From: Candidatus Allochristensenella caecavium
GTDB taxonomy: Bacteria; Bacillota; Clostridia; Christensenellales; QAND01
Direction of reading: 5' to 3'
Length of the DNA: 64,000 nt
Assembly: GCA_904397865.1 (NCBI GenBank)
Contig: CAJFOS010000003.1
Span: 123,864 to 187,863 of the forward strand
Shown: one piece after another, positions 49,790 to 58,020 of the stretch
Layout: each line of letters begins with the position of its first letter
How positions within the stretch are numbered: the stretch's first letter is position 1
The notes under the pieces: model-generated
What the model was told of the DNA's origin: nothing
The model's input: the letters and a program-made list of their open reading frames with translations, nothing else
Databases searched by the model: none
Program-made: the position numbers and the translations under genes

Positions 49790-51124
49790 ATGTTCGAACT
49801 TGCGATTGAAAATGGCCGCGTCTATCAGGACGGTGCATGGACGGCACAAACGGTTTATATTCAAGACGGCATCATCGCGCGCATTTCAGCACAGAAGCTG
49901 GATGCGCGCGAACGCATAGATGCACAAAATAAAATGGTATTGCCGGGATTGATAGACCCGCATGTCCATTTGGCGATGCCGGCAGGGAATGGGTTGTTTT
50001 CGGCGGATGATTTTGTCAGTGGGTCGTGTGCGGCGGTACACGGCGGCATTACAACGGTGATTGACTTTACAGATGAAGCGACAAGCGCGGAACAGCTGCG
50101 TACATTTACGAAGAAAAAGAAAGCGTTAGCCGCCGAGAGTGCGGTGGATGTAGCGCTACATGCGGCCATGGCCGACCCACAGGATGACCCGGACACCGTG
50201 ATGCAGACGATTGCGGAGTTGGGGTTGTGTGGGCTCAAATTATACACGACATACAAGGAAGGCGGCATGTATTCGCCCTACGCAACCATTGAACGCCTGA
50301 TGCAGGCAGCCGCCCGCTGGGGCGTACATATTCTGGTACATGCGGAACAGGACAATATGTTGGATGTATCCAATACGGTACCGTTTTGCGAGCATGGAAC
50401 GGCTCGGCCCGCGCAGAGCGAGACACAGGCTGTGTTAACGCTTTGTCGGATGGCACGGCGATATGGTACAAAGTTGTATATTGTACATATCAGCGCGGGC
50501 AGCACATTGCTGGCGGTGCAGAAAGAATACGGGGATTTGCTGGGAAAGCAGCTGTTTTTAGAGAGTGCGCCGCATTATTTTTGTCTCAATGACGCGATGT
50601 TGCACCGCGCAGACGGCTATCGGTTTACGATGACGCCACCGCTGCGTAGCGCGGCTGAACAGGCGATTTTATGCAATCACCGGGCGATGATTGATGCGAT
50701 TGGAACGGACCATTGTCCGTTCATGCGGGCGCAAAAGGAGCATCGCTACACGGCTGAGATTCCGATGGGCATGGGGTCGCTTTCAGATTCGTTTATGGTG
50801 ATGTACAAACGATTTGGCGATGCGATTATCCCCCAATATACGGAAAACGTGGCTAAAATACATGGGTTGTGGGGGAGAAAGGGTGCCTTACAGCCTGGAT
50901 TTGATGCCGATGTGGTGATTTTTGACCCGGATGCACCCGCTGAAGCGCCAGGCACCGGTTCCGTATGCGACGATTCCATGTACACGGTTGAACAAAAACA
51001 GGGCCGCTTTTGTCAGGTATTCCGCCGCGGGGTTTGCTTGCTGAAGGACGGCGTGTACCATCAAGAGGAGCGAGGGAAAGGACGTTATCTGCCCGTTGCA
51101 GGTACAGCGGAAGAACGGCGATGA
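49790..51124 (+). CDS. hyuA: Dihydropyrimidinase/hydantoinase family cyclic amidase
   Basis: 444 residues of the cyclic amidohydrolase family. Metal-binding and carboxylated-lysine motifs are present: LPGLIDPHVHLAMP, GITTVIDFTD, GLCGLKLYTTYKEGG (the Lys that bridges two metals), VHAEQDN, YIVHISAGSTL and IGTDHCPFMRAQK. It opens cyclic ureides such as dihydropyrimidines or hydantoins, a suitable step in purine-ring breakdown by this operon. ATG at 49790 is preceded by GGAAAGGA; an in-frame ATG at 49700 lies in the previous gene. It overlaps the DUF1294 gene by ATGA. The symbol is a family name, not proof of the substrate. Confidence 0.88.
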   Translation: MFELAIENGRVYQDGAWTAQTVYIQDGIIARISAQKLDARERIDAQNKMVLPGLIDPHVHLAMPAGNGLFSADDFVSGSCAAVHGGITTVIDFTDEATSAEQLRTFTKKKKALAAESAVDVALHAAMADPQDDPDTVMQTIAELGLCGLKLYTTYKEGGMYSPYATIERLMQAAARWGVHILVHAEQDNMLDVSNTVPFCEHGTARPAQSETQAVLTLCRMARRYGTKLYIVHISAGSTLLAVQKEYGDLLGKQLFLESAPHYFCLNDAMLHRADGYRFTMTPPLRSAAEQAILCNHRAMIDAIGTDHCPFMRAQKEHRYTAEIPMGMGSLSDSFMVMYKRFGDAIIPQYTENVAKIHGLWGRKGALQPGFDADVVIFDPDAPAEAPGTGSVCDDSMYTVEQKQGRFCQVFRRGVCLLKDGVYHQEERGKGRYLPVAGTAEERR

Positions 51125-51390
51125 TACCGGATTGGTTGTGGATTTACCTGATTGTGGTGAACGCCTTGGCCTGGCTGCTTTGCGGTTGGGATAAACGGGC
51201 GGCGATTCGGCATCGCCGGCGTGTGCCGGAACGCACGCTGTTTTTTGGGGGTATCATCGGTGGGGCGTTTGGGTTTTGGATAGGGATGTATTGTTTTCAT
51301 CACAAAACACGGCATCGTTCCTTTACGATAGGTATGCCAATTGTGTGGATGATACAGGCAGGACTGTTGTGCTGGCTGACCCTGGGATAA
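51121..51390 (+). CDS. DUF1294 small membrane protein
   Basis: 89 residues with two to three helices (~4-24, 43-60, 68-87) and the DUF1294 pattern NALAWLLCGWDKRAAIRHRRRVPERTLFFGGIIGGAFGFWIGMYCFHHKTRHRSFTIGMPI. The conserved Asp-Lys near the end of the first helix and the HKTRH motif are diagnostic. The function is unknown. It starts within the last codon of the hydantoinase gene (ATGA) and thus rides on the same transcript. Confidence 0.85.
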   Translation: MIPDWLWIYLIVVNALAWLLCGWDKRAAIRHRRRVPERTLFFGGIIGGAFGFWIGMYCFHHKTRHRSFTIGMPIVWMIQAGLLCWLTLG

Positions 51391-51405
51391 GAAAGGAAGA
51401 AACGG

Positions 51406-51900
51406 ATGGCATCCAAACGGATTATACTGGAACAGGAGCAGGCGCGCAGACTGTTGGCTAAAGCGGATTATGGCGTATTGTCTTTAATAGACGTACAGGA
51501 TATGCCGTACGGCGTACCGATTCACTATGTATATGATGAAAAAAAGCATGCGCTGGCGTTCCACTGTGGAAAAGATGGACGAAAAATACGAGCAATGCAG
51601 GCCCATCCACAAGTGGCATTGACGGCGGTGGTGCAAGAAACAATCGTTGCGCCGTATTTTATCACTCATTACCAAAGCGTAATGGCGCAGGGTGAAGCCC
51701 GGATTGTGACGGAGGAAGAAGAGAAGCGGGAATGGCTGCTGGCGCTTTGCAGGCGGTTTGCACCGCAGGAGCAGGCCCGTTGGGAAGAAGTGATAGCCGC
51801 ATATTGGCAGGCGGTGTGTATGGTGCGTGTGGATATCACGGAATTATCCGGCAAGGAGAGCCGGGATGATGAAGAAAAGAGCAATGAACGAACAAGATAG
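51406..51900 (+). CDS. Pyridoxamine 5'-phosphate oxidase-like flavin protein (NimA type)
   Basis: 164 residues with the split-barrel pattern: LAKADYGVLSLIDVQDMPYGVPIHYVYDEKKHALAFHCGKDGRKIRAMQAHPQVALTAV, then SVMAQGEARIV, and a terminal VVRVDI-like VCMVRVDITELSGK. Members bind FMN or heme and include nitroimidazole reductases; many are of unknown role. RBS GAAAGGAAG lies ahead of the ATG. It follows the DUF1294 gene by 15 bases and may belong to the same operon, though its link with purine breakdown is not evident. Confidence 0.85.
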   Translation: MASKRIILEQEQARRLLAKADYGVLSLIDVQDMPYGVPIHYVYDEKKHALAFHCGKDGRKIRAMQAHPQVALTAVVQETIVAPYFITHYQSVMAQGEARIVTEEEEKREWLLALCRRFAPQEQARWEEVIAAYWQAVCMVRVDITELSGKESRDDEEKSNERTR

Positions 51901-52015
51901 ATGGCAGAACGGGGCTTGGGCAGATTGTTGGACCGTCTATCAGGTGCTGTGGGAAAAGGGGCGGAAATCAGCAGCCAATCAAATACTGAATCAAGGGTTG
52001 CAGGCGTTTGACTAG
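51866..52015 (+). CDS. Small hypothetical protein
   Basis: 49 residues (MMKKRAMNEQDRWQNGAWADC...), starting inside the end of the preceding gene after GGAGAG. The end GRKSAANQILNQGLQAFD looks like an amphipathic helix. No family is recognised. It is kept because it has a plausible ribosome binding site and fits between two coding stretches, but it might be a remnant. Confidence 0.35.
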   Translation: MMKKRAMNEQDRWQNGAWADCWTVYQVLWEKGRKSAANQILNQGLQAFD

Positions 52016-52062
52016 ATGAGCGTGGAGGTCAGAGAGAATGGGTATAGCGCCTTCGCAGGCAG

Positions 52063-52476
52063 TTGTGTGAAGGAAGCGGCGAACCTATTTACAAAGAATT
52101 TGCTCAAAGCGGTTCTATGAGCAAAGAGGGGCCACCGGCATTGCTGTACCCGCTTGCGCAGCGTGTTAAACGTATCTTACACGTGGATTGCGAGGGAAAC
52201 CGTATGCCGCAGCTGCATTGGTATGGAGAATGCTTTGGCGAACAGAAATCTATTGAGAAGGCATATATGTATCCGGAATGTGATATGCGTACGGTGAAAC
52301 TGTACTTTTTTGCGTTGTTATGGGAACTTCAATGGTGCGCGCGTCATTTGCCGGAGATGGGGATGATGGACAGGGACCGATATGAAACGGTGAAGCAGAG
52401 ATGTGAAAACATGTTACAAGAAGCAAGGCTCACGCAGCAGGAGAAGCGGATTTATTGGGAAACGATTGCGGAATAG
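52063..52476 (+). CDS. Hypothetical protein, start uncertain
   Basis: 137 residues if it starts at TTG 52063; the first ATG in frame is 52117, and neither has a clear ribosome binding site. The ATG at 52038, after GTGGAGG and AGAGAG, is in another frame and stops within ten codons, so a frameshift near 52060 may have cut off the true start. The body (YMYPECDMRTVKLYFFALLWELQWCARHLPEMGMMDRDRYETVKQRCENML) is rich in aromatic residues and helical. No family is recognised. Confidence 0.45.
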   Translation: MCEGSGEPIYKEFAQSGSMSKEGPPALLYPLAQRVKRILHVDCEGNRMPQLHWYGECFGEQKSIEKAYMYPECDMRTVKLYFFALLWELQWCARHLPEMGMMDRDRYETVKQRCENMLQEARLTQQEKRIYWETIAE

Positions 52477-52559
52477 GAAGCTTGGTGGGCCGAAGAGGAC
52501 GAACTACAGAAGGGATAAAGTCGGCCGACGCGATGATTCGATGCGCATAAATGAAGAAA

Positions 52560-52592
52560 AAGAACGTCTTACAGATTTGCAGACGTTCTTTT
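52560..52592. terminator. Bidirectional terminator between hypothetical gene and MFS gene
   Basis: AAGAACGTCT/AGACGTTCTT arms around an 11-base loop with A-rich left and T-rich right flanks, placed between converging genes. Confidence 0.8.
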
Positions 52593-52658
52593 GTTTTACA
52601 TACAGGTGCGTTCAGAACCGATGCCAAGTGAAAACAAAGCGGGTGGAATATGGCCCGG

Positions 52659-53939
52659 TCAATCTTCCATGGCATTAAAGGCTTCAAGCTTGCTTTGCGG
52701 GGCATCCGGCCGGTTATCGCCGTGTTTGACAAAGCACATGGTGACAAACGAGAGGATGACAAACAACGCGGCATAGGGGAATAGGGTGCCATAGCCGATA
52801 TGTTCAAGAAAAAAGCCGGAAAGCATGGGGGTAACGACCTGCGCGGCCATGGAGAAGGTGTAATAATATCCGGTGTATTTGCCGACATCCGCCCCTTTGC
52901 TCATTTCTACGACCATGGGGTAGGAATTGACGTTGATGGTGGCCCAGCCCACGCCAGCCAGGGCGAAGAAAACGAAAATCAGAGCGGAGAAGGTTTTAAA
53001 CAGGAACGCAGCCCCGAAGGCAAGGGCCAAACATGCTACCCCCAGCAGGATGGTCTTTTTTCGGCCGAATTTGGAAGCCAATAGGCCAGCAGGGATATAA
53101 GAGAGGATGGCGGCAATCTGTGCGATGATAAGAGTATAGGCGAACAAGCCGCCTTCCAGCCCCCAATAAAACCGGGCATATTTGGAAAATGCAGTGGTGA
53201 CGGCGTTGTAGCCCATATACCAGAGTGCGACAGAGAGCAGGATGAGAATCAGACTGCGTTTGACCGTTCTAGGCATGGGTTGTGAGGAAGAAGCGGAAAG
53301 CGTATCGGATGCTTGTTCGCCAGATTCCCGGTGCATTTGTGCGACAAGTTTGGGTTCGTTGACTTTGCGCAGCATCAGCAATAGGGACAACACCATGATA
53401 ATGGATACGCACAGAATCAGCGGCGCGTAACTGGGGTGCGCAGTCTTAGGAACGAGCATGGCAATCAATCCCAAGGAGAGGATGCCGCCGAAAGCCCCCA
53501 TAAGATTGATGATGGCGTTGCCACGGCTACGCAAGGGCTTTGGCGTGACATCCGGCATTAGCGCAACAGCGGGAGAACGATACAGACTCATCGAACACAG
53601 TACCAGACACAACGCGACCATAAACCAGGCCAACGACCCCAGGTTGGCGGTGATAGGAATAAGGTTCATAAATACGGCCGCACAGAGCGTACCGGCGATG
53701 ATGTAGGGCATGCGACGGCCAAGGCGCGTATGGGTTTTATCCGACAGAGCCCCAAAAAGCGGAAGCATGACCAGCGCAAGCACATTATCCAACGCCATGA
53801 TAGCGCCTGAGAGCGTATCGCTGATGTGAAAGGATTCTTTGAGAATCAGCGGAATGATGGAATCATATACTTGCCAGAACGCGCAGATGGAAAAAAAGGC
53901 TAGACCGACGTAAATGGTGCGCTTATGGTCGAGTTTCAT
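52659..53939 (-). CDS. MFS transporter, SLC45-like
   Basis: 426 residues, twelve predicted membrane helices. The loop between helices 2 and 3 reads LPLFGALSDKTHTRLGRRMPYI, and SMSLYRSPAVALMPDVTPKPLRSRGNAIINLMGAFGG is typical of the SLC45-like/sugar-cation symporter group. It may take up a sugar or glycoside, but the substrate cannot be told. ATG at 53939 follows AGGAGG; an upstream in-frame ATG at 54005 lacks one. It is divergent from the CDF gene. It is not linked to sugar genes. Confidence 0.87.
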   Translation of the reverse strand: MKLDHKRTIYVGLAFFSICAFWQVYDSIIPLILKESFHISDTLSGAIMALDNVLALVMLPLFGALSDKTHTRLGRRMPYIIAGTLCAAVFMNLIPITANLGSLAWFMVALCLVLCSMSLYRSPAVALMPDVTPKPLRSRGNAIINLMGAFGGILSLGLIAMLVPKTAHPSYAPLILCVSIIMVLSLLLMLRKVNEPKLVAQMHRESGEQASDTLSASSSQPMPRTVKRSLILILLSVALWYMGYNAVTTAFSKYARFYWGLEGGLFAYTLIIAQIAAILSYIPAGLLASKFGRKKTILLGVACLALAFGAAFLFKTFSALIFVFFALAGVGWATINVNSYPMVVEMSKGADVGKYTGYYYTFSMAAQVVTPMLSGFFLEHIGYGTLFPYAALFVILSFVTMCFVKHGDNRPDAPQSKLEAFNAMED

Positions 53940-54113
53940 CAAAAACCTCCTGCATGTGGCATGGAAAAAAACAAAGAGAAAGAGGATGCCACTGGATACA
54001 AGCATTATACCACAGGCATTGTTAAAAGAAGGTGAAGGGGAGGAGAAAATCCGGCGAATGAGGATGAATTATGATATAATAATAAGAATTTGTGGGGCAG
54101 GATGAGAGAAACA

Positions 54114-55283
54114 ATGGCAGAGTTTTTTTTACGGTTATTTGTCAAGGATTATCAAACGATGGACCGTGACCCGGTTGTGCGGCAGAAGTGCGGCATGGTG
54201 GGTGGTGCGATTGGCATTTTTTTAAATGTATGCTTATTTGGATTCAAGCTGCTAGCGGGGCTGGTGAGCAATTCCATTGCCATTATGGCAGACGCAGTCA
54301 ACAATCTGTCGGACGCAGGTTCGTCGGTGGTGACGCTATTTGGGTTTAAGATGGCCGGGAAGCCCGCGGATGAAGAACATCCATTTGGACATGGACGCAT
54401 CGAATACGTAGCCGGCTTGATTGTATCCATGGCCATCATGCTGATGGGGATTGAATTGTGCAAATCGTCGGTGGAGAAGATAATCACGCCGGAGACGGTG
54501 GTATTCAGCACGCTATCAATTGTGATTTTGGCTGTGTCCATTCTGGTTAAGGGCTGGATGTGCCTGTTTAATCGTTCGTTAGGCAAACGAATGAAATCCA
54601 CGACGATACAAGCCACGGCGATGGACAGCCTGAGTGATGCGATTTCAACGACAGCGGTGTTGATTGGCGTGTTGGTAAGCCGCATGACCGGCTGGCATGT
54701 AGATGGATACATCGGGGTGTTGGTGGCCGTCTTTATCCTCTATACGGGTTTTACGACGGCACGGGAAACACTGGACCTCTTGCTGGGACATCCGCCGGAA
54801 CGCGAACTGGTACAGGCGATTGAGGAGATGGTGCTTTCACACAGCGAGGTGATTGGCGTACATGACTTGGTGGTGCATAATTATGGCCCGGGCCGCAGTA
54901 TGATTTCTTTGCATGCAGAGGTGCCGTGCGATGCGGACATCATGCATATGCACGACACAATAGACCTGATTGAGATGGAGCTGAAGGAACGCTTTCAATG
55001 TGATGCGGTCATCCATATGGACCCGATTGTGACCAACGACGAACAGACCAACCGGCTGCACATTCAAATGGTTGAGATTTTGCAAGCCATCGACCCACGG
55101 CTTTCCCTGCACGATTTTCGGATGACGGCAGGACCAACGCATACGAATCTGATTTTTGATGTGGTGGTGCCGTATCGGTTTGCGTACACGGATAAGCAAC
55201 TGACGCAGCTGATTGAGCAAAAAGCCAAGGAATTGGATGAACGATATTTTACGGTGATACAGATTGACCATTTATACGTGTGA
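54114..55283 (+). CDS. Cation diffusion facilitator (CDF) transporter
   Basis: 389 residues. Six membrane helices in the first ~215 residues with the metal-site motifs IMADAVNNLSDAGSS and, in helix 5, TAMDSLSDAISTTAV; HPFGHGRIEYVAGL is also characteristic. A cytoplasmic C-terminal domain (~220-300, dimerization) is followed by about 90 further residues resembling a second such domain, longer than the common ~300-residue members. It exports divalent metals such as zinc or manganese. The ATG at 54102 is an alternative start; neither has a strong ribosome binding site. Confidence 0.9.
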   Translation: MAEFFLRLFVKDYQTMDRDPVVRQKCGMVGGAIGIFLNVCLFGFKLLAGLVSNSIAIMADAVNNLSDAGSSVVTLFGFKMAGKPADEEHPFGHGRIEYVAGLIVSMAIMLMGIELCKSSVEKIITPETVVFSTLSIVILAVSILVKGWMCLFNRSLGKRMKSTTIQATAMDSLSDAISTTAVLIGVLVSRMTGWHVDGYIGVLVAVFILYTGFTTARETLDLLLGHPPERELVQAIEEMVLSHSEVIGVHDLVVHNYGPGRSMISLHAEVPCDADIMHMHDTIDLIEMELKERFQCDAVIHMDPIVTNDEQTNRLHIQMVEILQAIDPRLSLHDFRMTAGPTHTNLIFDVVVPYRFAYTDKQLTQLIEQKAKELDERYFTVIQIDHLYV

Positions 55284-55314
55284 AAAAAGCATCGCTGGCC
55301 AGCGATGCTTTTTT
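55283..55314. terminator. Bidirectional terminator between CDF and acetyltransferase genes
   Basis: A perfect 32-base palindrome with AAAAAAGCATCGCTGG and its complement. It overlaps the stop codons of both converging genes. Confidence 0.92.
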
Positions 55315-56176
55315 AATCCAATACAAGAGAAAAATAGGGCGGAGCAAGTGCGCGCGCACTGGCCTTTTCCGCCTGCGTATCCAGCCAGCGAACCATGGAA
55401 AACGGCGTGCTGGAGCCAGGCATGGACGCAGGCAAACGAAGATGATACTGCCGTGCATGCAGATGCGTATCGAGCATGCCAAGTGCCGTTTCCGGCGCAA
55501 GGCCTTCGGTGAGGAGTTCTTTGACATAGGCCTGTTCATGCGCACATTCGACTACGGCACAGGCCAGCCCCTGCGTGGTTTCTATCCGATAAGCGCCACC
55601 GCCGGTCTGCCGGGCATTGAGCAGGGCGTAGGAAAGTGCATCCATATCCCATTGCCCCCACAGACAAGCGCGTTTTTCCAGCAGCTGGCGGCGCAGTGAA
55701 AACAAAGCTGCTGCATCGCATGCCACGACTTGTCCTTCGGCCGGGGCAGAGAGGGAGGCACTGTTCACGGTGCGCATTTGCATGGAGGAGAAGGGAACAA
55801 ACCCCTGTCCGGCATAAAACGTAAACAGAGATGCAGTGGCGGGAACGGTCACAACGGCCTGTACGCCCTGGGTACGCAGTTGTTCAAGCGCGTATTCCGT
55901 CATGGTTTGGCTGAGCCCCAACCCCTGCCATTGCTCCTCTGTGGCGACGGCATACAGGTAGCGCGCAGAAAAACGATGCTCGCCGTCGGTCAGCTGCAAG
56001 GGAAGAAGCGAAAGCATGGAAGCGACTTCCTCATCCTCTACGACGGTGACATACATGTTTGCATCGGCATGGCGGAAGCGAAAATAGGTATCCAACCAGG
56101 CGTCGGTATCCCCAAAAGCCTGTTGCCAGAGACGTCGGATATCCGCATACATGGATGGGATGGGATGGGTAATCAT
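55313..56176 (-). CDS. GNAT-family N-acetyltransferase
   Basis: 287 residues. The N-terminal half is a GNAT domain with VVEDEEVASMLSLLPLQL, RFSARYLYAVATEEQWQGLGLSQTMTEYALEQL (the acetyl-CoA-binding Q-x-x-G-x-G/L site) and SLFTFYAGQGFVPF. The C-terminal part has a second, weaker domain with a sterol-carrier-like feel, as in Eis-type proteins. The acceptor is unknown. It overlaps the upstream DUF2156-like gene by ATGA, so the two are cotranscribed and perhaps act together. Confidence 0.85.
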   Translation of the reverse strand: MITHPIPSMYADIRRLWQQAFGDTDAWLDTYFRFRHADANMYVTVVEDEEVASMLSLLPLQLTDGEHRFSARYLYAVATEEQWQGLGLSQTMTEYALEQLRTQGVQAVVTVPATASLFTFYAGQGFVPFSSMQMRTVNSASLSAPAEGQVVACDAAALFSLRRQLLEKRACLWGQWDMDALSYALLNARQTGGGAYRIETTQGLACAVVECAHEQAYVKELLTEGLAPETALGMLDTHLHARQYHLRLPASMPGSSTPFSMVRWLDTQAEKASARALAPPYFSLVLD

Positions 56177-57078
56177 GCTTGTCCGGTCCAGATGGCGCTG
56201 TATTTTTCTACAATACGGAAGGGATGATAGGACATTTTGGCTTTGCGAAGGCCTTCGGTGCCCATATCATCCTGTCGATTGACATAGGTGTAGGCATCGC
56301 AGTTGGCGATGACAAACTGCTGGTTAATCATGGGATACGCGCCAGGTACTTCGCTGAAAGCTTTTTCAAAATGCACCATAAAGGTGTCATCGTTAAGGGG
56401 GTCCCCCATGGAGAATGCGACGATTTCGCCGCCAGCGCGAAGCGCTCCGCCGGAGAAGCCCAGGGCATCAAAATGGGTGAAGGCCTGTTCCAACGCGCAG
56501 GCTTCTTTCTTCAAATCATCATTCTGGTCACAATCGCTATTCAGACACCACTGCTTGCTCATCGCGCGGCATTCATCAATGTTGGCGGATGTGATGGGTT
56601 CATAGCTCCAATTGGGATAGGCTTCCATAAAGCGGTTGATATGATTGCGTTTGCCGTGCAGTTTTTTGCCGGTCAAAGTGCGCAGGCTTTCGGCGGTATA
56701 GATATAATCCGCATAGTCGCGCATTTCGGTATAGGCAAACTGTTCTGGATACAAGGCTTCCAGTTTGGCACGCTGTGTAGCCGTCAGGGTGTGGAAACGA
56801 AGCGGGATATGACGCTGGGAAGCATCCGCAAGCAAAGCCTCGATTACGGGCTTCAAATCGCCTGTTCCTGCGGGGAAAAGATAACTGGTTCGTTCCGGAA
56901 ATTGCGGATAGGCGATAAGAAGCAGGTAATCGTTCATACGGGCAACTTGATAATGGTATGCTTTACGCCACAGATAACAAAAGGTGAAGCTAAATTCCTC
57001 ACAGTCCAGATATTCTGCGCGAAACAGCGGTTCCATCCAACTTCGGTCCGTCAGTTCCATTTCATGAAAGGGTATCAT
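56173..57078 (-). CDS. DUF2156 (phosphatidylglycerol lysyltransferase C-terminal-like) protein
   Basis: 301 residues of the soluble GNAT-like DUF2156 type: SFTFCYLWRKAYHYQVARMNDYLLLIAY, YADYIYTAESLRTLTGKKLHGKRNHINRFMEAYPNW, GFSGGALRAGGEIVAFSMGDPLNDDTFMVHFEKAF and YPMINQQFVIANCDAYTYVNRQDDMGTEGLRKAKMSYHP. These resemble the catalytic domains of MprF and Fem enzymes that use aminoacyl-tRNA, but lack membrane helices. The start at 57078 follows AGGAGG; a longer frame to 57225 is not supported. Coupled with the GNAT gene. Confidence 0.87.
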   Translation of the reverse strand: MIPFHEMELTDRSWMEPLFRAEYLDCEEFSFTFCYLWRKAYHYQVARMNDYLLLIAYPQFPERTSYLFPAGTGDLKPVIEALLADASQRHIPLRFHTLTATQRAKLEALYPEQFAYTEMRDYADYIYTAESLRTLTGKKLHGKRNHINRFMEAYPNWSYEPITSANIDECRAMSKQWCLNSDCDQNDDLKKEACALEQAFTHFDALGFSGGALRAGGEIVAFSMGDPLNDDTFMVHFEKAFSEVPGAYPMINQQFVIANCDAYTYVNRQDDMGTEGLRKAKMSYHPFRIVEKYSAIWTGQA

Positions 57079-57408
57079 ATGTCCTCCTATAATCACGGCA
57101 GCCAAGGCGGTGTTTGCACAAAAAGACAGCGCATCCTTCGCCAAGAAGGAACGCCCCGTGCCGTTTATTATATCAGGGGCAGCCCTGAATGAAACATTCA
57201 GAATGTTTCTTAATAAGTATAACAAAGGGCGGCAAATATTTCAAACGGGGGAATTGCAGGGGGTATTGATAAGATGCCCTGTTAAGGACAAAATATAGGA
57301 AGAAAATGTGGAATTAATATTAGGAATAATTATTGACAATAAGGAGAAAATGGTTATAATAAAAGACAAGAACGATGCAAGGACACAGAATAGAAAGGGG
57401 AAGAAACC
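57079..57408. other. Intergenic region between DUF2156 gene and ferritin
   Basis: It holds divergent signals: the ribosome binding site and start region of the leftward gene, and at the right the ferritin promoter and palindrome. The middle (57180-57300) shows no gene and no clear RNA structure. Confidence 0.5.
57330..57360 (+). promoter_or_regulatory. Ferritin promoter with overlapping palindrome
   Basis: TTGACA (57333-57338), 16-bp spacer and TATAAT (57355-57360) form a near-consensus promoter. The palindrome TTATTG-A-CAATAA (57330-57342) covers the -35 box and resembles half-sites of the Fur/PerR group, so a metal- or peroxide-responsive repressor could block RNA polymerase here. Confidence 0.65.
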
Positions 57409-57921
57409 ATGTTGAATGAAAAAGTTGTGGAGCTGTTGAAACAGCAGGTGAACAAGGAGTTTTATTCCGCATATCTGTATTTGGATATGTCCAATTACTA
57501 CATCGACCAAAATCTGGATGGATTTGGTAACTGGTTCTATCTGCAGGCGAAAGAAGAGCAAGACCATGCGATGTTGTTCCTCAAATATTTGCAGAATAAT
57601 GATGTTTCGGTTTCGTTGGAGGCAATTGACAAGCCGGACAAGGTATATGCGGATTTTGGTGCGCCGCTATATGCAGCGCTGGAGCATGAACAGTATGTGA
57701 CCAGCCTCATCAATGCCATTTATGAACAGGCACAAGCGGTCAAGGATTACCGGACATGCCAGTTCCTGGATTGGTTTATCAAAGAACAGGGCGAAGAGGA
57801 ACAGAATTCGCGCGAGTTGATTTCCAAATATGAGATGTTTGGTAAGGACTGCAAAGGGCTGTATTTACTCGATGAGAAGTTGGGCGAACGGACCTATTCT
57901 GCACCGTCGCTGTCGCTATAA
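57409..57921 (+). CDS. ftnA: Ferritin (non-heme)
   Basis: 170 residues, usual for bacterial ferritin: NEKVVELLKQQVNKEFYSAYLYLDMSNYY and QAKEEQDHAMLFLKYLQNND contain the ferroxidase Glu and Glu-x-x-His ligands, followed by FLDWFIKEQGEEEQNSRELISKYEM. It stores iron as ferric mineral in a 24-subunit cage. RBS AAAGGGG precedes the ATG. It is a single-gene unit with a strong promoter and a terminator; together with feoAB it is the iron storage part of this segment. Confidence 0.95.
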   Translation: MLNEKVVELLKQQVNKEFYSAYLYLDMSNYYIDQNLDGFGNWFYLQAKEEQDHAMLFLKYLQNNDVSVSLEAIDKPDKVYADFGAPLYAALEHEQYVTSLINAIYEQAQAVKDYRTCQFLDWFIKEQGEEEQNSRELISKYEMFGKDCKGLYLLDEKLGERTYSAPSLSL

Positions 57922-57923
57922 GA

Positions 57924-57953
57924 AAAAGGGCTGAGGAATTCAGCCCTTTTTTC
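57924..57953 (+). terminator. Terminator after ferritin gene
   Basis: AAAAGGGCTG/CAGCCCTTTT stem with seven-base loop followed by TT and CT; just after the stop codon. Confidence 0.88.
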
Positions 57954-57982
57954 TATGAAGAAAGGGTTCCTTGCATAAAACA

Positions 57983-58016
57983 AAAAAGAGGCATGGCCGT
58001 TGCCATGCCTCTTTTT
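57983..58016. terminator. Terminator after the 58021 dehydrogenase gene (minus strand)
   Basis: Perfect 14-bp arms AAAAAGAGGCATGG/CCATGCCTCTTTTT. On the minus strand it follows the end of the leftward dehydrogenase gene within five bases. Confidence 0.9.
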
Positions 58017-58020
58017 GCAA

